The notes beneath the pieces were generated by a model. The model saw only the letters and a program-made list of their open reading frames with translations, was not told the DNA's origin and did not search any database. This document shows positions 22,520 to 37,300 of a stretch of DNA of 64,000 bases, one piece after another. The position numbers and the translations under genes were made by a program. The DNA is from Branchiostoma floridae (Eukaryota > Chordata > Leptocardii > Amphioxiformes > Branchiostomatidae), in NCBI RefSeq assembly GCF_000003815.2, contig NC_049979.1, forward strand, positions 33,702,053-33,766,052. Reading direction: 5' to 3'. How positions within the stretch are numbered: position 1 is the first letter of the stretch; every line of letters starts with the position of its first letter.

Positions 22520-25500
22520 GTCAGTTTTTATCTGTTTATTCATTTTCAAATCTTTAGTTGACTTTAGTCCCTTCTGTTAACTGTTTCCAAGGGAGCCCTT
22601 TCAAAATCATAAAAAGAGTACCATAGGTTATGGGTTACAGGGGGGCAGACTACTCACTCTTTGCAGCCTATGGCTGAATTGTGAGCAGCTTACAATAGGC
22701 GGGGCTAAAACGCAACGGTCTGAAGTGGCTGCGATTCAGCGCTAACTCCGGTGACCTCGATATGACAGAAATTGCACAAAGGTGTGGTCATAGGACTAGG
22801 TTTTGAAGCACTCACACCAGGAAGGACCCTTGCCATACCTTTGCTAAATTATTTTAACCGATGGCTAATGTACATGTAACGTTATGAAGGTCCCTTTTCA
22901 TTTTCACTGCCATGAAATTTAGATTCAGCGGGTAACTGAAATCAATCAATATAATGCTGATATTAGGTGAATGAACAGTACTGCAGCATTGAAAAGTGTT
23001 AACTCTTGTTTTTGTGTGCAGTGGATGGTGGTTGGTCGCCATGGTCAGAGTTTGGCAGCTGCAGTGCCCCCCACGAGATCTACGGGCTCCAGACCAGAAC
23101 TAGAACCTGCGACAACCCGCCGCCACAGAACAGCGGTGCCATGTGTGAAGGGCAGCTTTCACAGACTATGTCCTGTGAGAGTTCAGTACTTTTATTGGCA
23201 ATACTTTTATTGACATATATATAACTTTATTGCACAACAATTGTATGAGGTACAAAGTATGGCATCTACATAACTACAGTGCTATAACTTAACTTAAGGC
23301 TTATCTAACTAATACAGGAGTTGTAGTATGGGATAAGTTTCTTACAATCATTGGAGGCTTTTACAATCATTTGGGGAATTTCTAATGTCTAAACCTTCTT
23401 TGATATATTTTCCTATATCTGCCATGCAGGGATTGTCACATGCAATTGACATGCATGTTGTTTAGACATGAAAATACACTGTAAATGCAACAATGTTAGC
23501 TGTTTTTACCCCTATGGCGTTGTTAACTACTGAGACTTCTTTCTCCATGGTTAACCGGTTATGCATGTGAAAAGAGAACACCTTATATTTCATCTTCCTC
23601 TACCTGGATGTCATCTTCCTCTACCTGGATGACAAAATGTGCACAATTCTGACCATGTTGTTGAGACTTCTCACCAAAGGTCCTAAGATGATTTCTGACA
23701 ACACAATGCAAAAACATGCAAAATGCAATAGATTTTAAATGAAACAAAGTCTTACTGTATATAACTGTTAGTGATTACCATATGTTTTTGATTTGACTGT
23801 TAAGTGTACCAAGTGAGTGTATCAATACACTGGGCAACTAGTAATTTGCGGTTTTGTTGTCAAAATATCATACCAAAAAGTGTACCATAACAAGTGGAAA
23901 TATGTGTACGATGTTGCAATAAGGATGATCACAATATCGCAACAATATCGTGCTGCAATTCCCTGCAGTATTGCATAGCATCATTATGTTGTGTATCATA
24001 GCAACATCGATTTTAACTGAATACTTAGTAAGAATAATGCAGAGACATCTGTATCTGTATCTGTATCTATAAAGCCGGTATAATCGCCATTCGGCGTAAC
24101 ACGCCAGTTTTGCAGGCACGCGGCGCGGCAGCAGCTGGTTATATTAAACTGAACGATCCGTCACACCTAACTTTTGCACATCTATCTGCAAGCGTTCTTT
24201 AAAGCTATCCAGAGAAAATGCTCCTACTGTGCTTGATGATAACAAATTCCACTCGACGATAGTTCTGGGAAAATACGAATTTTTAAACACATCAATCCTA
24301 GGTTGGTAACTCTGGTACTTGAAGTCATGGCTTTTTTCTTTGAGGTGGTATTAGATACTTATCAGTCGGCACGTCCACCAGTTTATTGGTCATTTTGTAC
24401 AACATAACGTTACCTTACGGTACATACACACCTTGGCTATCCCATTCAGCACGAGTATCCCACATGGCATATCCGTCCTTCCATTGAAACATGGTTAATG
24501 CCGAACTTGAGATTCAATCATTCAACGTTACTCTTTGTAAGTTACTAAACTAACGTTACATGTAAATGGTGACTTGCTGTGTCCACTTCAAATCAAATCA
24601 TCCTAACTCTTTCAAAACCCTTCCCTCCGCCATTACAAAGTGGTTATGTCCTACTTGAAATTGAAATTGTTTCAATCTTGAAACCAGCTGACTAACTCCG
24701 AATAACTAGTAAATAGTTAGGACTTGCTGTGTTTTTTAAAAATTTATAAAATAATGCATGAAAATGTATCCAGAGTACCACACAAGGTCGTTGCCCTTTT
24801 ACACTACATATTAGAGTTGTAACAATTGAAGCATTGGTCCATGTTTGGCTTGGTTTGGTTTGATTCGGATCTCAATTAGTGACTAATACGTCACTATTCT
24901 TCCCGGAGTCCATGTGACAGTGCTGATGACAGTCCTCTCGTCTGACATAGGTGTCAATGTCGCCCTGGGGAAGACAGCGTTTCAAACGAGCACGTATGGC
25001 GGTGCAGTTGCCAGCCTTGCCGTAGACGGGAACACCGATACCAACTTCATCGCTGGTTCCTGTTCACGCACTGCAGGTCACCTGGAAACGCAGGCTACTA
25101 GTAATCCAACCTGGTGGGTGGATCTCGGTCAATCGTATGTGGTTGATAGGTATGTATATTTACATTTACAGTATATATTACATGACCATCGTCTAAATAA
25201 TTGTTCATATAGCAGTCATTACTGTAATATACAAAATTTGTGCCCAACACACACACACATACAAATGCACACAATCCTGTACTACTTTTGCACGAGGTTA
25301 TCATGGCCTCTTTTTGGGTGTCAGTCGGATTATTTTTCAGTTGAAGCAAGCATAAAGTATCCTGTCTATAGTAGAAAACACATTTTTTCCAGTCTCTTGA
25401 GTGTTTAGTGTAGGCAGGTTTAACTAAGCATGTGTATGTTCTACTTTATGATTATTAGCATTATCTTTGATTAGCATTATTTAAGCACATATTTCATTCT

Positions 25501-28209
25501 GCTGATTTGAATCAACGATTCAAGTGAATGAGCCGATCAATGCTTGGCAAATGGAAAACTCAAGATGAAAGTCCCAATATTGTTGGCAAGGATAACTGTA
25601 GAACTGTCGATTCTGATTTGAAAGTAAGAGTCACAGGGATGTTCATCCGAGCACACAATGTGTATTGACTCTGTCCCCAAAATCTACTGTCAATGTACAG
25701 GGTGGTCATCTTTAACCGGGGCGAAGAATGTTGCACTGCATTGCTCAACCCCTTCAACATCTACATCGGGGACTCTGACCAGGTCAGCACGAACCCCAAG
25801 TGTGGCGGTGACCATTACATCGACGTGAACCAGCAGTCAATCTCCGTCTCATGTCAGGGAATGCAGGGACGCTATGTGGGCGTCGGACTTCCCGGACCCA
25901 ACCGAATACTATCATTGTGTGAAGTCCAAATATTACGTAGTAGGTCTTCACTACATTTAATTAATATAATGCTTTTATATATTAACTAATGCCTCTGCAG
26001 TACAACATGTTGGCCATATGGTGCAAAATGTAAGTGGTCCGGGTCAAACAGGCGCTGATGGAATTTATCGCTGGTGGACCCAAGGCTAAATGATTGGAAA
26101 AGAGTCATGTTTGTTGTTTTCATCACATCTGACAACTTGAGCAAGAATTCCTTTCAGAGATTATTATAGGAGACCCTTTCCGAGGGAGACCCTTTCCGAG
26201 GTCGAACTCTTTCCGAATCAGAAAGACCATGACCTTCCGAGTCCCAGTTTGCAATCACCATGCCAGCAGCATTAAAATAAACCCACTTTGAGGGTCTAGA
26301 GAGATTGCAAAAGTTATCGCAACAAATTTCTAGGTATGCAGCATTCACTCGTTGTGGGAGGGCATCCCATAGTCGACAGGTTACGAGTGGTAGTTTAACA
26401 GAAGTCCCATAGCTTTTTTTAGATGACGTATATGTAGGGCTAGTTTGATGTTGATCCACTGTGTTTAGGGCACGGTATTAAAAAGGTGGGACCCATAACT
26501 CTACTTCCACTGCCTTTTACCTCCAAAACCAAAGTCAGGTACCCATTTAGTGCAAGTTAACTAAACTTAGTTTTTTTTTTAATCTGTTGTACTTAATATA
26601 TGTTATACAGGTATGGCTTTACTTCCTACCCAGAGTGTTGGCAGTCCTAAAAAGACTCCTCTTGCAATTGTCCACTGCAAACCACGATCTAGCTGTCCCC
26701 TGGCCATATAGTGGTAACTCTTTGATCCGTAGAAGGCCAACTCATGACAGATGACATCTGCTTCTTTGTGTCCAAAGTTGTTGTCACAGACTGTTCCCAA
26801 AGACGTGCGGTTATTCACTTCCACCAGTTAGTTATTTGTGTTTCATTCACAGGTACGTGCCACCTCTCACCCTGCCTGAATGATGCAACCTGTACCAATG
26901 ACGACATCCAAGGACCCATCTGCACTTGCGATGCACCATGGGAAGAAGGGATCTGCAACCAAACTGCTGCTGTACGAGACATTGACGAGTGTGTGAGCAG
27001 CCCCTGCAGAAACGGTGCCGTGTGCTTAGACAGATTCAACGGCTACCTGTGCCAGTGCCCTCCAGGTTACAAAGGTCTTCATTGTGAAACAGGTTTGTTT
27101 AGACGTATGTCACACTAGTGTGATTCATTAAACATTGGGGAAAGCGATGGCAGTGTGAACGTGAATGTCTGTCAGCATGAAGGACCGTCACACGAATGTT
27201 AGTGTGACTGTCATTCAGCAACAGGGACAGGAATGTTAGTGTGACTGTCATTCAGAACCAGGGACAGGAATGTTAGTGTGACTGTCATTCAGCACCAGGG
27301 ACAGAAATGTTAGTGTGACTGTCATTCAGAACCAGGGACAGGAATATTAGTGTGAAGGTCTGTCAGCACCAGGGACAGAAATGTTAGTGTGACTGTCATT
27401 CAGCACCAGGGGCAGGAATGTTAGTGTGAATGACATTCAGCACCATGGACAGGAATGTTAGTGTGACTGTCATTCAGCACCAGGGACAGAAATGTTAGTG
27501 TGACTGTCATTCAGAACCAGGGACAGGAATGTTAGTGTGAAGGTCTGTCAGCACCAGGGACAGAAATGTTAGTGTGACTGTCATTCAGCACCAGGGGCAG
27601 GAATGTTAGTGTGAATGACATTCAGCACCAGGACAGGAATGTTAGTGTGACTGTCATTCAGCACCAGGGACAGGAATGTTAGTGTGAAGGTCTGTCAGCA
27701 CCGGGGACAGGAATGCTATTGCTAGTTTGAATATCTTTCAGTACCAGGGACAGGGATTACAGTGTAAATGTCATTCGGCACCAGAGACATGGATTTTTCA
27801 ATTACTTTTTTAAGGAAAGGGCATTTGTTTTATGTTACAGATGTTCCTGATGTGGAGTTTTCTCCCTGCGCTACCCAGTCCTCAGCCTGCACCTTGCAGA
27901 CTCCTCTCATCCCTGGTGTAACTACAGTTCACCGCTGCGACATTCAGACAGGAATCGCTGAATGGACCCGCAGGTACAGCTTCACCTCAACAAGTTTTGT
28001 TAACTTCCCTCCTGTCATCTTCTTTGTACTGCTAATTTATGATGAAATGTGAACTGCATGAAGATTGTTTTCAGGTTCTTGATACGTTCTCCAAAAGAGC
28101 TTTATCTTTTACTCAAATTCATTACATGTACAATTTCAACTTCACACTTGGGAGTGAAATATTATTTTGGGGTTTCCTGCCCTCATGTGTGTGTGTGTGT
28201 GTGTATGTA

Positions 28210-28251
<42 letters not shown>

Positions 28252-28331
28252 CGTGCGTTTGTGTGTGTGTGTGTGTGTGTGCGTGTGTGTGTGTGTGTGT
28301 GCATGCGTGCGTGTCTGTGTGTGTGCGCGCG

Positions 28332-28362
<31 letters not shown>

Positions 28363-31300
28363 ATGCATGCGTGCGTGTCTGTGTGTGTGTGTATGCGCGC
28401 GCATGTGTGTGTGTGTGTGTTTGTGTGTGTGTGTATGTGCGCGCGCGCGTGTGTGTGCGCGCGCGCGCGTGCGTGTGTGTGCTTGTGTTTGCGTATGTGC
28501 CAGAGCTGCTAATTTTGTCTTAGACTGGAAGGATACTAAAGCGGCGTGGGGTGAAGTCTTCCATCCCTGGTTACCTTGTTTACTGTATGTTTCAGGGTGA
28601 CAGATCCCCTTACAGCGCTCCATATGGCAGACTTCATCCTACACGGCAAAGCCTTGCTGGTATCGTGTGTCGACATGTCCGTCGCAGGATATTCCTGGGT
28701 GATCTTTAAACGATCCCCAAATCCAAACCATGTGAATGTGTACACCCCCGTGGATAGCCTCAGGACCCTGACAACAAACAAAAGAGATCTGACCGTTCCC
28801 AAGCAGACATTGCTGCCTGCGACATACCTGGTTCAGGTAAGAGCAGACTGAAACACAGTTTTTAAGGCACAAATTGTACTTTCATCTCTGAGTTCTTCTT
28901 CTTCTGGTAATGTCCAACTGCCAAGGAATTGGCAACAATTGACATCTGTCGGGTCAAAGGTCACCACTTTTCAGTAGGCTAGAAAGAAGAGAGAGTACAT
29001 GACACCTTTGGGGTGAAAGTGGTCAGGGTTGGGGACTGGACGGTGTCTTCGGGCAGGGTGTTCCATTCCCGTACTGTCCGTGGGAAGAATGAATTGAGCC
29101 GGTTGTTAGTATGGCAGGGGATGTGTTGAAGCTGTTGATTGTGGCCTCTCCGGCTTCTGTTGCTGCAGGGCAGGGTCTTAAAGGCGACGCATCGCACGCT
29201 TGCTAGGTTGAGGACAATCTTGTACATCATCGCCAGTCTGGTGTGGCGGCGCCGATCTTGAAAAAAAGCCCACTGTAGTTGGTTCAGCATGTCAGAAACG
29301 ATGGAGGTGTTTCTGTGTCGGTTCTGTACAAAACGCGCAGCCTTGCGCTGGATCTTTTCTATCTTGCTGATGTCGCGGCTGGTGTGGGGATCCCAGACGG
29401 AGCTGGCGTGCTCCATAACTGGACGGACAAGTGCTTTGTACGCCATCTCTTTGGTCTTGCTGGAGCAGACTCGTAGGCTGCGTCGTAGGAAACCCAACGT
29501 TCTATTTGCCTTTGGGTAGATGATATGTGTGCCCCAGGATAGGTCGGCCTGTAATGTAAGCCCAAGGTACTTGCCGGAGGGTACTCTTTCAAGGGTGTGG
29601 TTGTGAAGGTTGTAACTAGAATGGGCATTTCGAGGCTTTCTTGCACGCGTCAAGGGCAGCTGGCTGCACTTGTCTGGGTGGATGGCCATGTCCCACTCGC
29701 TCTCCCAGACTTCTAGCTTGTCTAGGTCTTCTTGCAACTTTGATGTATCTTCAGGGCAGGTAATCATCCGGTATACAGCTGTGTCATCAGCAAACAGTCG
29801 GGAGGGGGAGGAGATCCTCTTCGGAAGGTCGTTAATGTACGTGAGGAATAGACACGGCCCCAGCACCGTGCCCTGTGGGACTCCCGACCTCACGCTCACT
29901 TAGCTTGACCGGGAACCGTTGACCACCACAGCCTGCTTGCGATCACAGAGGAAGTTTGCTATCCAGCTGTTGGTGTGTCCTCGGATCCCGTAGGGGTCTA
30001 ACTTGTGTACGAGGAGGCTGTGATTCACTCTATCAAACGCCCCAGATCTAGCCAGAAAAGATTCTGGACCTGAGGTCATGGGTTCAATTCCTGGCCAGAC
30101 ATTCCTTCCGCTCCTTGGGAATTAGGCATTAAATACAATTTTCCTCACTCCACCCATGGCCAGGTGTGAAAATGAGTACCTGACTTTGATTGAGAAGGTA
30201 AAAGGTGGTGGAAGCAGAGGGATGGGCTCTGCTTTCCAATACTGTACCTAGACACAGTGTCCTTATGGGCTCAAGTCATCTATGTGACTACTCAACATGT
30301 ACCTTAATGTTTTGAACAGTTCCAGGTCACCATAGTGGATGAGCTGTTGAGCATTACTACAGACTTTGTGCACCAGACGTGGATCCAGGTGGTGACCTTG
30401 CCCCTGGTGATGACCTTGGGACCCTCCCTGGTTACTCAGTACACCCAAGGTGACTTCTGGGTAAGCGCTGAGGCATCATGGGATCCGGATGGTCTGGTCC
30501 CCACGTCAGAACTTTATTTCAACTGGACTTGTGAGACAAGTGATGGAAGTAAGTTGATATCATACATGTATATTACACTATAATCATAATTGTGTCAACT
30601 CCTGCTGGGGTATTACATTCGTTCCTTTATATAGGGACCTGGTGTATGGGGGAGCTTCAGGTAAGAGCCTACAGCATCAGACCACGTGAGAGAACCCAAC
30701 ACACGAGGGGGGGGTTGTGTCTGGCCAAAAAAAAACAAAAGCCATGGTAAAGCCGCATTGCACCACTACAGAACACAAGAAATTAAAAGCATAAAAATAT
30801 ATCTAAACATGGATGGATGGATGCATGGATGGATGGATGGATGGATGGATGGATGGATGGATGGATGGATGGATGGATGGATGGATGGATGCATGGATGG
30901 ATGCACGGATGCATATGGACGGACGGATGGACGGATGGATGGATGAAAATGAATGAATGAATGAAGTCTCTTCCAAGGAAGAAATACAGAATCTGTAGTA
31001 TTGCAAATTATCTAACTAAATAGAAAAGCAAGTACAGACATCTAACACTCTTTGTCTATGACCCCCAGACAACTGTGATGACATCAGTGCTCTAGTCAAT
31101 GACAGCCACCCGGGGGCTCGACATTACAGGACAAGTCAAAGTCCAGGAACAACCTTCAGCTTCACAGTTCAGGCTTCTTCTCCAGACAGATCGTCAATCC
31201 AAGCATCACAGCTTGTCGTTTTCCAGGACAACAGGACTTGTGGGTTGGCCATTCGGTGAGGACAAACACTTATAAGTTCATGATTACGTTCCGGTGATGC

Positions 31301-34300
31301 CCTAACTTGAAAACTTGCAGCATTGTAAAACAGAGCATAAAGGGTTCATGAACACCATGCATTTTGTACTGAAATATGTGCTCTTAAGATGAATGTGTTC
31401 AAATTTTATTTGTAAAAGCTAACGATTTTCTTAGGCATCTACCGTACCGTTTGTATTGATGGAGTTAGCATATAGATAAGTGTCTTAAGTTTGGGCATCC
31501 CTTTAAACTCTAAAACTATTAGAGTCCATTCCAAGACACCATGAGGGTTTTTAGGCGATATTTATAATTAGTCTGAATTATTTTGAATAAAAGAATATCT
31601 GAGCCACAATAATTAGATTCTTTTCAAAAAATTGACAAAGAAAATACTCATTTATTTGAATTTCTTTGAATATTTTAGAAACATTTTGAAAGTAACTGTA
31701 CAAAAATATCTTTATTTAGAATAATTGTGAAACCTCTCTGTGATTATTTCACATTTACAAATATTTACAAAAAATGGTAAACCTGGTCAAATGGTAAAAT
31801 TAGTTTATTGCCCCCATAAAAGTAAGCCCTATTGTTGCATCTGTATATTTTTAGATTTCACCGCTGGGCACTGGTGGATCCTTTGTGGTGGGCCATTGTT
31901 GCATGGCACCCAGCCATACTTTGCAAGGATGTGTGAATTGCTATCTTCCCAGCCCACCGAACCATTTACAAAAAATGGTAGAAAATGGTAAATAATGGTA
32001 GAATGCTGTTATCATTATTTAGAAACCATTAGAAGTATCCAATTCCACACCATGAATATTTCCAAAGTTTTACAGGACCAGGGAAATATTTATAAAGTTG
32101 AAACAGAGTTAAAAATATTTCTGAAGTATCAAATGTCCTAGACATATAATTACAAAACTTTAAAATCAATTCTAAACAATGACAACAAACATCCGCACGG
32201 TGTCTTGGAATGGGCTCTAATGGTTATTGATACCATTTTCTATTGTTTCTTGTTTTTTTGTTTTTCAGATTAACAAAAACTTTTAAATACTTGTAGGGTA
32301 AATCTACATATTCATTCTATTTAGTATCCATTTGCATCAGTCCTGTGACCATAAACATAAACACAGTATACAATTAAAGATTAAAAACTGCATAGAGAAA
32401 GAGATAAAGAGATATTTACATAATTCCGCCAAAAAGTTATTATGGCAGAAAACATTCGAGTGCACAAGCAGGTGAATAATTTCATTATCTGAAGATAACA
32501 GGCAGCTAGTAAAAAATGCAAATGAATGGGTGAGCTTACAGTGCTTTGCATCAAACATGTCCATCTGGTTGTTTACAAACAAACAACTTGTAATTTCATA
32601 CCTGCCAACAGAAAAGGGCAATTTAAATGCACACATATAATGGTATGTCCCTCGTAGTTTGGAAATAGTGCCCATGCTGTAGTTAGACCAAAGTTGTGTA
32701 CAATACAATACCCTTAGTTCGTCATACATTTAATATTTTTAACTTTGTTTGATTTTAAAATACAATGTATTGCACTCAGTCTCTTCGTGATGATTCATGA
32801 CAAAGGTTTTCATTTGTCTGTCAACTCAATATTCCATATCTGTTGGTCTTTTTTCTTTTATACTTTTGTATGCATTTCTTCATTCTTGCTTAACTACAGC
32901 TGCATCAGCAACTGTGATTGGTCAAACACAAACCCATCAGAGCATCTAGTGCTAGAGGCTGTTCCAGGTGCCAGTGACACCCCCTTGTATGAATGGTCGG
33001 TGGTGGAGCACCCTGGGGACTTTGGAGGCTTCCAGATAACCAGTCTTGAACCTGAAGTTGTCATTGCAAGCAACACATTTCATGTGAGTTTTCAGATATG
33101 AAAGTTGTTTTGTCTTAATACCATGAAAAAGGTAAAATTTCCATTCAATAAATTTCAGGATTTCAATCATCACCTATGATATATATATACTAAAAATAAT
33201 GCAAATCCTCCAACCCCTGCTCGAATTATTCTCTTCTATAGATAACAAAATTGCCCACTGCAGTTCCAAACAAGCTGCCAGGGGGGCGAAACTTATACGA
33301 CTTACTCCCTGCCAAGGACGCATCTACTACAAAAAATCATGAACCTGCCACTTGGCGATAACTTCAACGCTTACCTTGACGCTTCGCTGCAGTACCGAGG
33401 CTCATTATCGAACTTGACTTTCGTTTTCCCAACCCCTACATAACTGAAAAATATCATGCAAAACGATCCACAACGTCTCGAGTTATCGTATCCGCAACCG
33501 CACTCACACACACACACACGCCCCGCTGCAGTCCTGGCGGAAAGTGCCAGGTGAACCATTTTCGAACAGAACCTTTGTTTCTACAGCCGCTACTCAAATA
33601 CCAAATATCATGAAATTCCATCCACAGCTACTCAATTTATCGATTGCGGTTGGCTTACATATTGAGACAAAACAACATTTTTCTACCCAAAATGTAGCCT
33701 TCTTGGCAAAGGTAAAAATGGTACTAATATTTCACAGGCATGCAGCAACACTCATTGGTCAAATTGTGAATTGCGATATTGCTTGAAATGCTTATTGTGA
33801 AGGACAGTCAGAATTTTTCTATATCAAATGCAGCTGGAAGGAACGTACAGTCTGCGTGTGGTCAACCACAACCAAGTCTGCAGCGATGGCCTTGCAGTGT
33901 CTGAGTGGAAGTTCACAGTTCAGGGCGCCCCTTCTCTGCGGGACGAGACTCTGTCGACTCCCTGTGTGTTAGAACGTGCAGGGGCAGGCGGATGTGTCTG
34001 CTGTGGAGGTCAGTTTGTCATTATTAGGTGGGACCTCAGACAACGCTGTCTTAGCAGCCAGAGGCTGAAAAGATTACTGTATAGTGAAAAGGTGGCTTCC
34101 CACAAGGTTATGTGCTAAGCTCCACTTACTAACATTATATCTTTGGGACAAATATATCTCTATCTATGATCCACTAAACATTTCTGTATTTAGTGACTGG
34201 AGACGTTCTAAAGAAGTACACATATATGGCAAGTGCCTATTATTTCTTGGAATGCGTGACTTCAAAGATTTTTCATTGTTGCAGAGTTTGTTCATGACCT

Positions 34301-37300
34301 TTGCCAAGTTAGCTACAAGTTTCGACGTATTCCATCTGTGGATGTGGAGAAGGGCAGAGTTCAGTTCCCACAAGACGAACCATTTATGGAGACACCACTG
34401 GCATTGACACCTTATATCAGCCAGGTAAGAGGCAGGCATACATGTGCGCCCATCTTCCAACAACCTAGATGATATTAATATCAAGCATGGTGCACAAAAA
34501 TACATTTCATGATACTTTGAGAAAACAATTCGGTTCAAACTATCAACCCGTTCAAAAGTTTTTTTTGTTTTTTGTTTTTGCATTAGTAGAGTGGATGTAT
34601 ATGCAACACATAGTAGTATTTAGTAGTACTTGTATCCAGTATTTGATTATACCATACTGCTGAGGTCCCTGACACACCATTCTTCCAAGCAACCCTATCC
34701 TGTGGATTCCTGTTGGTTTGGCCAAACACTTCTGTCGAAACTAAGAAATGCTAAACAAAAGTGTAAAAACGCAAATGGAGGTATCATACCTGGCTGCATT
34801 CTGGATTGGTTACAGTGACATCAACGTTTCCAATGGTAGCACAAATTGACTGTTGTACAGTAAATGTTGTTGCTGCCAGCATAATACATTTTTGTACATG
34901 TCATGATAGAGTTTTGTTTCTTGCCATTCCGGTTCTTATTCTTCGAGTAATGCTTACTAATAGGGCTGGGTATCGGTACAGCGTACCGGTACAAAACCGG
35001 TTTTTCTCATTGGACCGGTCCAGAAAAACCGGACCTGAAAAAATTAGGTGGACCGGATGTTGGACCGATTAGAAAATTAACAGATTATTTTATCAGGCAT
35101 TCACACGTTTTGGCGCTTGCAGGTGGAAGAAAATAACAAGAGTGAACTAGAGTAGAGTTTATAGTAATTTCTACTAAGTTTTACAGCCAATCGCACAGGT
35201 GCAAACAGCGTTGTAGGATTTTAAAACGCCAGTGTCTAATACTCCACCAAACAGATTTCTTTGTAGTGAAATGGACCATTGGTATGAGTCATACTGAATC
35301 AGGTTCAGGTCCGGACCTGGACCTGATCCTTTGGACCTGAACCGGACCTGGACCTGAATTTTCTGTACCGGTACCCACCCCTACTTACTAAGCTTAGGTC
35401 ACATTTCCAATCTGGGGTTCAGATGGGCAGTTTTGGGGAACAAAAAGTATGATATGAAAGACCACTGCATAAATGAGCCCAACGTATTCAAGGCATAAGT
35501 AATGTGAATCTTGATCTTTTCCACAACCATCCTGCCTTGGCCCTGATTGGGACCCTTAGGCATTAGCAAGTAACGACAGTTCACCTTTATCCACGTGTTT
35601 ACCTATTTCCGTTATTTTTTTAAACATGGTATTTAGGTCGACACACAGTGGTTTTAAACTGCAAAAGTATTCTTATTTCAAAATATTGCAGTTTTTTTTA
35701 CAGCGGTCGGTGACTTGGTATTCCTAAATACCGTTATAAAAAAACAACGAATAAAGGATACCCCACGGATAAAGGTGATCTAACGTTAACTCTTTTTGAA
35801 AACTATCTTTAGGTACCATGGTACTGCTCAAGGTTCTTCCCCCCAACAGACTTCATCATGGAGGTGGAGGTTGTGTCTGTAGATGGGAGAGTCTCAGCAC
35901 TCAACATCACGGCGGAAACCGCGGTAGGAACTTTGTTTTTCTGTTGTGTGTATGACACCGTGCCATAGAAAATTGAGAGGGTGTAGGTGTAGGTGTAAAG
36001 TCTGAGGGAATGGGTTGGCTAAATGTTGTGTCCAAGGGAAAGGTTCGTCCTACAACTTTCTTTCACACCACCCTGGTGTAAATGGGTACCCGAATTACAT
36101 TTGGGTGATGAAAGTGGAAATGGGCTCCACTGTACAGTTCTGTGTCAAATTGCAAGTGACACAGTAAATAGCACCCCCTGCCTCTATTAAAAGATAGCAT
36201 TTGTGTAGTTGAGGACTTCGTTTTAGCGGTATTCTAATCAACCTAAATATACTTACTGGATGTTGTGCGGCCAGACTATGCATCTGCCTGCTTTTGTAAA
36301 TTCTATCGAAAGAAATAAAAATTAAATTGCCTGAAAAAAACCTTGTGAATCCTTGGTATTGGGTAGGCCAAATTGCAAGGAACGAGCTGTCATTTTGTAC
36401 AACTCTGGTGACCTCAATACGACAGTAATTGCCCCAGGTTCGGCCATAGGAGTGTAGGGTTGAACCACTAACACTGGGAAGGACCCCTGCTCTTTTTATA
36501 AGTGTGGTGGGTTCTTTAACGTGCTTGAGGTGTGGCTGTCTTAAAACCTGGGACCTCCATTTAACGTCCTATCGAAGGAATGTTAATGTCTATAACAGTC
36601 TCCTTCATATTTTTTTTATCAATCACTGTAGATTATATTTTCATAACTGTCTAAGATTCAAAGTGGTTCAATTTATTCCAAAAGACCACCTAAAAGTACT
36701 CCAAATGACCAGCAGGCCTTTATATGTGTAGTTACTCCACTTCTGTATATAGAGTGACATGTATCTATAGCTACCTACCTTATCATCAAAATGTCTCTTT
36801 CTTTTCTTACAGGATGTTGGAGCACTGGCTCTTGAAATTATGGATGGCCTGTCACAGACAGAGGTCTTAGGCGTCAATGATGTCATGGACCTTTCTTCCC
36901 TCCTAACCATGGGTGCTGCCGAACCAGAGAAGCTATCTAAAGATTTGGCAGTAGGATAGTTTACTTTCAGTTGTGCGTTAGAATTTTGAGAAAAGGCAAC
37001 ACTTGTAACAATAGGAATTTTCCATATAAAGTTCAGCCCTTTCTCTATATTTTTGCGTCATGCAGCTGAAAATTGTAAAAAAAATTGTAAATCCTTTAAT
37101 TTGAAAACATAGAGTGTTACCACCTGATGCCCAATGTGGTAAGTTGGGGCACAATTTCCCATAACTTTGACATCAACGTAGATTTGTTTTGTATGACAAC
37201 AATCTTTCCTCGCTCCCAAAATATAGCTTTCAAGCATCAATGAAAACAAGAACTACAAAGACTAGAATTTGTGTTTTGAGGGATCATTGATGCACAAAAG

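Noticed and set aside
28049..28623. Long Cys/Val-rich and His/Thr-rich ORFs on both strands
   Set aside because: Artefacts of the TG/CA dinucleotide tract; same for 15605-15936 and 56027-56642.
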